A stretch of 64,000 nucleotides of DNA, from assembly GCA_963969595.1 (NCBI GenBank), contig OZ018411.1, positions 5,458,501-5,522,500 of the forward strand. Reading direction: 5' to 3'. The DNA comes from Neckera pumila (lineage: Eukaryota > Streptophyta > Bryopsida > Hypnales > Neckeraceae). Numbering within the stretch: position 1 is the first letter of the stretch; the number at the start of each line of letters is the position of its first letter. A program made the translations under genes and the position numbers. This document shows positions 55,969 to 64,000 of the stretch, in pieces. The notes beneath the pieces are model-generated. The model ran no database searches. It worked only from the letters and a program-made list of their open reading frames with translations, and had not been told where the DNA came from.

Positions 55969-58170
55969 CACTATAAGAAACTAGCCTTTTTTTTATGTCT
56001 GAAAAAACGTCGTCTGATGTCTGGAAAAACATGTTCGAGAGTCAACATAGATGTCACCTAAAATTGCGTCACGGCAAATAAGCAAAAAACATCTGCTGTT
56101 TTCAAAAAACATGCCCAATTTGGCCTTGTTTTTTTTTTGACATCACACATGACATGCTTTTTCAGGGTCCCAAAAGTGTGCCATTTGGCGGACAACTCAA
56201 CTCCACGTAAGCGCCACGTAGGCAGGCAATGCCACGTAGGAAAAAAATTTCATCCAGTTTGTTGCTGACGTGGACCAAGGAAAAAGTGACATGGATCCAC
56301 CAATATCTGACGTGGCATGCCTTGTCAACATACTTTATATTGTTTAAAAAATTTTAATGTTGCTTTTCTAAACGTCAATTTAGACATCTACTTAGACGTC
56401 TTTTGAGACATCAATTGTTGCATATTGTACCCATAGGACAAGGTCAGTAGAAAAAAATTATTTAAAAAAATAAAAAAATAAATAAACAATCAAAATGACA
56501 AAAATTCAACAAGATTTAACCCCTAAAGGACCAAGGCCTTTTTTCTGCCAAAAAACACTCAAAACTGTCATTTCTATAGCAAAGAGTAAAAAAATTTGAA
56601 AAACGTTTTTTCCCACATCTAACCATAGGATCTTACACCTAACTAGTATGAGAGTGTTTGGAAAAAATTTCAGAATTTTTGACCGCACAGATTGCAAGAT
56701 ATCTGCGTTTAAAGTGAAAAAAACAAGTTTTTCAGCACATTGTGGGACTAGATTTTCTGACTTTGAACATTTTTAACTTTATTCTTTTGCACTACAGAGT
56801 TTTGAGCTTTTAATGTTTATACTAGAGAATTGAATTGAGAATCTAGCCAAAAAAAAAAGTTCAAAAAAATTAAATTTTCATTATTAAAAAAATTGTTAGG
56901 TAGAAGTAGGTACAAGATAGAAGGAAAATCTAAAATATTTATAAATTTTAGGTGAGATAAAAATGCATTAATCCCAATGGTGAGATTGCTCTAGCAAGTA
57001 AATTTAACCATGCAAAAAAAAAAATCTGAAAAATTTGAAAAATTGCTTTCAGAATTGAATCCTACAAGTATTTTTTTCAAAAAGATGCTCTAACTGCCCG
57101 AAAAACAAGAATGTCCATAACTTTTTCATGTAAAATCCAAATGACATGAATCAAAGCTTTCTAGATAGACAAAAATATAATCTATGAGAAAAAAAATACT
57201 TAAAAAATAAATAAATAAATTGCAAATTTTTTTTGCTGCCCGCCGTCCCCTGTTTTGAGCTTATTTGGTCATAACTTTTGTTCCCGAGCACCAATTGTGA
57301 AAAAAATTATATTCCCATGAAGCTAATCAGCTTTTCTACCTCCAAAAAAAGTTTCAAAAAATCAGAAGAAAATTTCAGCCCGTAGGTACCTGCCCAAAAA
57401 CACATTTGTCCCCCGAAGGAACAATGGTCCTTTAGGGGTTAAATAAAACTTACCATCTACCATCAAGAGAATTTTTGATGGCAAAATGAAGGAATTCATT
57501 CATTAGAAGTTAGTGAAAATGAAAGATTAAGAGGTCCTATTTGTTTTCATTGTTTGTCCATGGCGAGACAAAAGATATGGGAGAACTAAAATATAGGAAC
57601 TTAACCATTGTAAGTTTTGACATTGTTTTAGATGTCTAGACATTGTTTCAAACATGTAGATGTTCTTTCAGACATATGGAGCATGTTATTTCAAACAATT
57701 TACATTGAACACAACCCTTGCTTTACATATCCCACATGGATTGTTTCACTTCCTACCACCCAACAGTATAAAGACCATCTCTTTTCATCCATGGTGCACA
57801 TCCATCCATTATCTCTTTTTTGCAAAGTATGCCATGTGGCTGCCCTTTCCCTAAATTTTTTAATATAGTCAACATTTCATCATTGCCCATAGTAATTTTT
57901 ACTAATTTATCCATAGACAAAATGGACCTATTTGTTGACTTGGCAGTCTATGTTTTTTTGGATGTTCCAAACAACATCATCATAATTTCAATCATGTCAA
58001 ATACAACGTCAGTGTCAATGATAACATCAACTTAGATTTATAGTAAAAAGCCAATGTTCTCTGCAACGTCCATCAAAATCTACCTTGTTGTTCCTTTGAA
58101 ATCTTCATGTTTTATCAGACATCGCGCGTTAGAGGTAAAACATCACCAAAAACATGGTTTTCTTATAGTG
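55969..58170. mobile_element. Non-autonomous CACTA-like element with GGA duplication
   Basis: The left end CACTATAAGAAACTAGCC and right end (reverse complement) CACTATAAGAAAACCATG share CACTATAAGAAA. They are flanked by GGA at 55,966-55,968 and 58,171-58,173. There is no transposase inside. Subterminal motifs are gatgtct/gacatc and gacgtgg/ccacgt words (56.2-56.33 kb). A TTAA family A element (56,516-57,442) is nested within it, so this insertion is older than that one. Confidence 0.7.
56516..57442. mobile_element. TTAA-flanked element, family A copy 2
   Basis: TTAA-CCCCTAAAGGACCAAGG at the left and tggtcctttagggg-TTAA at the right; about 0.93 kb. The interior follows copy 1 (8,008-8,939) in the same order. 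It has the cleanest termini of the family in this window. A 63-codon minus-strand frame at its left end is an artefact. Confidence 0.85.
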
Positions 58171-58177
58171 GGAGTAG

Positions 58178-60065
58178 GGTTTATGGCAGCGGGTTAGTGT
58201 TTAGAGTGTGGTTTTTTTTTTTGTGCGTGACTGAGGCCTACTACATATCCCATATGAGTTGTTTTACCTCCTGCCTCCCCTAATGTATATAAAGAACTTG
58301 TCTTCACAATTCTAAATGCAAATCATAAATGGTTTTTGAAGAAAAGTGAGAAGACTTTCAAAATGACAATTTAATGTCCTTTAGAGAAGGACAACATCCG
58401 AACAATTTTTTCAACTTCTACCAAGATAACATTTGTGGCGCTATTGAGACAATGATTTTCAAAGTTTTTGTAGGACATAGTATGAGACGTAGTATGAGAC
58501 ATAGTATGAGACATTAGGCCATTTGTGGAGATCTCTATGGAAACTTCAAAATGTTTTGAGAGACATAACTTAGAGCACAATTGTTTTCATCTCCATTCGA
58601 ATGTGACCTTGTACCTTATATTGTATGATGTGTGTTTCCTAACATTCACTGGGAGTAAAGATGTTCAGTGAGCAATGTAAGACGTCTTCTTATATGTCTA
58701 GCAACCTAGGGCATGACCTCATACCACATTTACAACAACATCAATGTCCAACTAGTGGAGCGGGTTGTGGATCCGATGCAACATCCTAAAGACGATGACG
58801 GAGGGGACTACATTTCTGTAGCAGGACAATGTAGTCTTGGAGGATGAAGTGTAAGACGTCTATGTATATCCTTGAAATATCTCTAGAATGGCCTACAAAT
58901 GTCACTCACAATGTTTGAAGGGTAGAGTAGGTTATCTACCTCTATGTCTTCCAGTTGGACCCGGTGTCTTGTAAACATTCATTGAGTGACACAAATAGTG
59001 GTTGTTGATGTTAGGTGTGACATGCGTCTGACGTCATGTGAACGAGGAGGGTTGCTCATATGACATCCATGTGCATCATTTTTTCAATTGTCAGTGGTGG
59101 GCTCCGTACAAGATTTTGCCATTAGAATGCCAAATGCAATGAAATGCATCATTTGTTCCCAAAAAATGAACACTCTACCTTGTTTGAACTTTTCTAGCAC
59201 TGCCATTTTCATATTTGTTGCATATCTATGTCCACTATCCGAGCCACTGTCAAACATCTAATAGGAAATTGTGTCTATGAAACCATTGCATGACCCTTAC
59301 AGTAAATATGTTCAATTTTTGGTATTTGTAGACCTATATGGCGTATATAGAAGCATTTGGTGTTGGATGATCATGTCGATGCAAAAGGGCAAAAAGTCAT
59401 ATTGTGGTTGTGTGGACATTGCATATGACGTAAATCATTTGTTTGCTGGATGTTAGGCCATTTGGTCAGACGTAACAAATTGCACAATGGATAGCACGTG
59501 TGATAAGGTCACAGTCGCAAGAACATGACGACAATGTTGCTAGATGTAATGTCTAAAGAAGCGTCTCAACGTCTATGATGATGTTTCTATAAACACCACT
59601 AATTGTACATGTGGATAGCCATATACGCTGACGTGGCATGTCACATCATTGAATTTCCACGCTATAACTTGCCATGTCAGATGCCACGTCATCTTTTGTT
59701 ATTAAATGACTGCCCTTCCCCTTTTCTTTACCCGGACAAAAAATTTATCTCAAATCGCAATAATATTCAGTAACTTACTTGCAGATGAAATGGACCATGG
59801 CTGTTGATGTGACAATCAATGTTTTCTCAAACAATTGTGAGAATATATATGCCATCCATCATATCTCTTATGATGTCATTGTTTTTGCTAGTACCAACTT
59901 GTTGGGATTCTAATTTTCCATTGTTTTCTGCAATATCTACAAAAATCTGCAGTTTTGCTACATTTGTCCATTAGACATCTCAACATTTTTTTGGACATAG
60001 TATGTCTAGCCCTGAACATGCTACATTTTGGATCATATCAGAAAAAATACAATTTTCTTATAGTA
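58178..60065. mobile_element. Degenerate second CACTA-like copy
   Basis: The left side agggtttatggcagcgggtt, then agtgtttagagtgtgg, is a changed version of the sequence at and just left of 55,969. acatatcccatatgagttgt near 58,245 parallels acatatcccacatggattgt near 57,725. The right end ttttcttatagta (60,053-60,065) is a CACTATAAGAAAA terminus with its last base changed. Inverted subterminal gctgacgtggcatgtcac and gatgccacgtcatc occur at 59.63-59.69 kb. No coding capacity is seen. Confidence 0.4.
58474..58514 (+). repeat. Short tandem repeat, three 12-13 bp units
   Basis: gacatagtatga, gacgtagtatga, gacatagtatga and gacatta in a row. Confidence 0.8.
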
Positions 60066-62379
60066 ATTGATGTTTGAATGATCGACTAAAAAATATTAAA
60101 TTTTCAAAATTAGTTGAGCTTAATTTCCCTTCATTTTAGTTTTTTTTTTAATTATTATTTACTCGACATTCTATTTGCCTAAAATAATTTGACCGTCAAA
60201 AAATGGATCAAATGACTTCATTTGTAATAGAAAAGATGACCCAAATCAGCAATGTTCAATTGATTCAGACATTTTGAACATAATTGTGTTGATTTGGACA
60301 TCTAGTGTTATCTCGGACATCTTAATTAGGGTCATATTTTCTATTAATGTATCTTTATAAACTCATTCGTCGACTTTTGAATTAACGGGGTTGATTCTTG
60401 AATAGACATGGTGTTACAGACATTATAACCACAAGAACGTGAAGGTTTCAAAGACAAGACCAAATCTTAAATTTCAAAAAAGATTACAAGAATCTAGAGC
60501 AAGAAGCTAGAAGTGCAAGACATTGTCAACAGTAAGGATGACTTTAATCTCAACATCCTTATATATTATTATCTAAGAAGTTCTTCACACTATCAGAAAA
60601 AATTATAACAAAAACAACAAAAATGGAACCAAAATTTACAAGATAGATGAAGCTTCTTAAAAGAGTTTATTCTATCTAAGAAAGAATCTGTAAATAGTAG
60701 AGAGACTCTTGAGGAACTTCTTAGATAGATGCAACTTCTTGAGGAGCTTTCTCAGTCTAATAAGGAAAGTATAAGTAACAAAAAGCCTCATGACACTATT
60801 AAAAAATCTTGACCAAGTCCACAAAAATTCAACAGATTTTTGTTGTTTGGAATGCTATAACGACCATTTTCACATTTTTTTGAATATATTGTAAAAGCTA
60901 GCAAAATGGCCGCTTGATTTCAATATTGCAACTACCAAATGAACATTTGAGATTCTTTATATATTTTAAGATTTCTTTAATTATAATATTGAGAATTTTA
61001 TAGAATATTTGAAGTCTTTTGGAATTTTCTTCAAAGTTTGGATACACTAATACAAATTCTAAATTTTAATCAAATTATTTAAATCAAATTTGAATGAAAA
61101 TTATTGAATTTGATAAAAATTCCAATCATATTCAAAATTTAATCCCGGATATGCAACGCCTATATTGTATAGCCTTGATTATAATCAATTATGATGCATT
61201 TTAGTCCAATCTCAAGGAATTCAATTTGTTTTGGTGTCAAAATTCTTGTAGCTCTTTTAACAAGGCATTAGAAGGGATTTGGGGCCACAAAAGGGCAATT
61301 TCAGGCTTATTCCCCAATCTATCCCCATGCTGTGAACAGTGGTATGGGCTGTCAGAAAAATACATTTTCATATTTTTTAATTTTTTAATTTTTTTAATTT
61401 TTTTAATTTTTTAATTTTTTTTAGAAACCTGATGTGGCCAAAGTTTGGCCATATTACCCTGCTGCAGTGGCGCAGTTTTAGCAGTCGGGAACTGCCCAAA
61501 ACTTTTGGAGAACTTATGGGAATTTGTGGTCCTTTAGAGGGTCTGAGTTCTCTCTAATGAATCCAAAATTATATTTATAAATTTTCTTAGGACAATAATA
61601 GCATTAAAACATGAATCATATAAAAAAATTTAATACATGTATAGTGGAAGAAACTACTCAATTTTTTTGGCTTTTTAAAAAAAATTAAAAAAAACTATTA
61701 TAGTTAAAACACTATGAAGAATTTTAATTTTGATTGGAAGAAATTTCTTGTATGGATTTTTGAAAGTTAATCATAAGTGTTTCAATTCTTTGTATATATT
61801 GTAAGATTTTTTTTAATAATATGCAAGCCAAAAAAATTCTATATCTTTTTTTATTTAATTTGGTCTTTATCTAATTTTTTTTATCTTTTTAGGACAAGTA
61901 TGAATTTTAGAACGGGCGGTTTGAATTGTAAAAATGCCAAAGTTCTTGAATGGTGCCATTTTAGTGAAATTCACCAATAAATTCTAAATTTTGGTACTAT
62001 TCAAATTTGAATAGTTCCAATTTGAAATTGAAGTATTTAAATTGAGCTATTTAAATTTGAAATATTTAAAATTCTAATTCTAAGGTTTTAACTATTTAAA
62101 ATTTAATTAAGTTTAGAACTATTCAAATTTTGACATTTGAACTATGAAAGAAATGTGATTGTTTGCTATACCTCATAAAATGCTTGCCAATAATTCAGAA
62201 TGCCTTTGATAAAATTGAAATTTTATTACAAAAAATAGTTAAATATGAAACTTTTTAATACAAATTCACAAAAAATGGACAAAGTATGAAGGAAAAATGA
62301 CCTCCAGTGTTTGGTGAATTTGGAGCACCAAAGTGGAAAAGGATTAAATCAAAACAAAACACATAGATTATATTTATGG
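60066..62379. other. AT-rich DNA, no gene; T-tract
   Basis: (ttttttaa)n low complexity lies at 61,375-61,425, followed by gccaaagtttggccatatta and a ctgctgcagtggcgcag segment resembling that beside the T-tract at 41.7 kb in shuffled orientation. Small frames (61,226-61,414; 61,777-61,980) are not supported as genes. Confidence 0.4.
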
Positions 62380-62530
62380 CTCCAACCTTGGTGCAATGGT
62401 TGGAACTTTGGTTCTCCAACCCTAAGGTCTTGGGTTCAAATCCCATTCAGGGCCTTGCCCGTATGCATTACAAGAAAGTTGAACGGCTACGGTGCAAATA
62501 TAAAAAAATTGGAAAAAAGAAAAAATTGGA
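62380..62530 (+). mobile_element. tRNA-derived SINE-like unit
   Basis: An RNA polymerase III A-box match, TGGTGCAATGG (62,389-62,399), is followed 44 nt later by a B-box, GGTTCAAATCC (62,433-62,443), the spacing seen in tRNA genes. The acceptor and anticodon stems do not pair properly, so it is not a functional tRNA. An A-rich tail (aaatataaaaaaattgg) follows at about 62,498. Confidence 0.6.
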
Positions 62531-63168
62531 ATTTTTTTAAATTTTAAATTTTTTTAAAAAACTGCCAATTTAACTTGGCACTAATGTGGCACTAGTGGTG
62601 CCTCGTCAAATTCCATTTTTTTTTCTTATAATTGCATTGCCACCATGCAAAATTGGCGGCCTCTTTGAGGTCTAAGAATTTTCCTAATAGTTGGGGCTTT
62701 GCGCCAAGGCAGTCTATACAATAGAACCTCCCTAAATTGATCCTCCATAAGCTAATAAACCTTTGTAAGGCAATGTTATCAGAGCGGTCTTGGACTTGTC
62801 CCTAATGTAATCTTATCAGACCATTTGAAACCGGTTCTGGACTAATTAGTTTAGAGAGGTTTTACTATATATGCAACCCTTGCCTTTTGCCATGCAAGGA
62901 ATCCACTTGGCAGGGATTGCATGCATGGCGGCACTCCTATACGGCAGGTGGTCCTTTGCTTACGTAGCAATTGCCACATGCACATGGCAACTGGCCTTGA
63001 TGATGTGGAAATGTTGACAACTATAATGTGGCAATTGACCTTATTATTGTGACAATTTTTAATATTTAAAAAAAATCACTGTCCAAATCAATAGAATTAT
63101 ACAATAGATTTTGGTCAGAAATTGACCAAGACAATGCAATGAAAACAATTAAAACAAACAACACATTT
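62531..63168. other. AT-rich DNA without gene
   Basis: Short words with tggca/tgcca recur (ttggcactaatgtggcacta, 62,573). Nothing else is recognised. Confidence 0.4.
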
Positions 63169-63385
63169 CACTAGAAGAAACCCGCGTTTTAGGTGACAAG
63201 TCCAGATTTTTTGGAATAGATTTTAGATGACATCTATGTTGACATCTAGCTCTTTTTATGTTTTCATGATGTAACATTGGATGTTATTGTTAACATAAAA
63301 AGAGCTAGATGTCAACATAGATGTCATCTAAAATCCGTTCCAAAAAATCGGGGCTTGCCACCTAAAACGTGGGTTTTTTATGTTT
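63169..63385. mobile_element. Foldback element with CACTA-like left end
   Basis: It starts CACTAGAAGAAACCCGCG. The arms gcgttttaggtgacaagtcc... and ...gcttgccacctaaaacg are near-perfect inverted repeats of about 90 bp (core tagatgacatctatgttgac and its inverse) around a roughly 30-bp loop. The right end lacks a matching TAGTG. The agtcaacatagatgtcacc word also occurs at the left of the 55,969 element, linking the two families. Confidence 0.65.
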
Positions 63386-64000
63386 TGGTTACATTTCTGT
63401 GGATTTTTATTACAAATTCTTTTTAGACAGAGGAAACTCCTCAAGAGGCTCCTATTATTTAGAAGCTCTATCTTAATATAGAAATTTCTTCAAGAGTTTT
63501 TTATTATATATGAAGCACATCAAAAGGCTTCCTATTATTATGTAGTACATATGACGTGACGCAAGAAATAATGTGGTCTACTCTCAAATTTACTTCCTTG
63601 GGGAGGTCAGTTTTCCTTTTTATTATAAGATAGAGTCTACTCTAAAGCAATCATCATCTTCAAACCGATCCTATAACTAAGTATTGAATGGATGTGAGGT
63701 GGTCTTTAAATGGACCTCTTTAACCATTGATTGCATTGTGAAAAATTTGTAATTTATTGTAAAAGCCAATCATTTGCGTTGATTTCCTTTCCTTTCTTTA
63801 CAAATTGTAGGTGGGTGCTTTTTGAGAGACTTTTTGTCAAAAATAGGCACCTAGGACTAATATCTTTGAAAAAACATAACTAATTTAATATTGCTTGCAA
63901 TTGGAAAATTATGAAACCACTTATGTTACATATTGCATCAATTTATCATTTTTTTGAAAATTAGCTAAAAATCTTCCCGTCCACAAAAACCCATGAGAAA
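63386..64000. other. Terminal stretch without recognised gene
   Basis: AT-rich; nothing supported. Confidence 0.4.

Noticed and set aside
55969..60065. One single CACTA element spanning both copies
   Set aside because: The ACGT-type subterminal words at both outer ends would fit, but the terminus at 58,170 with a GGA duplication and the duplicated left-side sequence at 58,178 favour two elements. This is not fully excluded.
62380..62460. Functional tRNA gene
   Set aside because: Box A and B match, but the acceptor and anticodon stems do not pair; a SINE is more likely.

Overview
The window is a eukaryotic, AT-rich, repeat-dominated nuclear segment. Spliced genes with GT-AG introns, a CACTA transposon with a tnp2-type transposase, a chromodomain Ty3/gypsy element, about 176-bp satellites and many small inverted-repeat elements suggest a plant-lineage genome (streptophyte alga, bryophyte or similar). 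The genus cannot be told from sequence alone. A zinc-finger gene here reminds me of a family best known from fungi, so the lineage is not certain. No bacterial operons, rRNA, intact tRNA or CRISPR arrays were seen.

Layout. 0-5.2 kb: a broken gypsy gag, then minus-strand remnants of a protein resembling the DUF7869 group, then seven copies of a 19-bp palindrome. 5.2-11 kb: gene-poor, with a TTAA-flanked 0.93-kb element. 11.05-16.75 kb: a 5.7-kb inverted-symmetric module, with about 176-bp satellite monomers in opposite orientation either side of a 0.56-kb inverted-repeat element, bounded by a diverged 115-bp inverted repeat. 16.9-18.4 kb: higher GC, with a G/T-rich repeat block. 18.5-24.09 kb: a multi-exon gene with a degenerate methyltransferase-like C-terminus, then the first part of an FCP1/NIF-type HAD phosphatase-like gene. 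24,093-37,829: a 13.7-kb CACTA element inserted inside that gene. 37.8-39.7 kb: the rest of the interrupted gene and an unrecognised ORF. 40.4-45.6 kb: a TTAA element and a decayed chromovirus. 45.6-52.6 kb: AT-rich with several TTAA elements, one an almost complete hairpin. 53.0-54.2 kb: the one apparently intact host gene, a four-finger zinc-finger protein. 55.97-60.07 kb: two related non-autonomous CACTA-like elements, one with a nested TTAA element. 60-64 kb: AT-rich, with a SINE-like unit and a foldback element.

How the parts relate. The main event is at 24.09-37.83 kb. The CACTA element has matching 11-bp termini and a TAA target duplication. Removing it joins the two flanks in frame exactly at the HAD nucleophile motif (D-L-N-G) of an FCP1-like gene. 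The element itself carries a tnp2-type transposase, a TnpA-like protein and a second FCP1-like domain, so an element with FCP1-like cargo sits inside an FCP1-like gene. The 19-bp palindrome occurs in introns and flanks of the interrupted locus and in the 1.4-5.2 kb block, but I saw none inside the CACTA element, the chromovirus, the satellites or the TTAA elements. In several long, otherwise open frames nearly every in-frame stop is TAG. This fits either CAG-to-TAG decay under CHG methylation or reading of UAG as sense; both are set out below.
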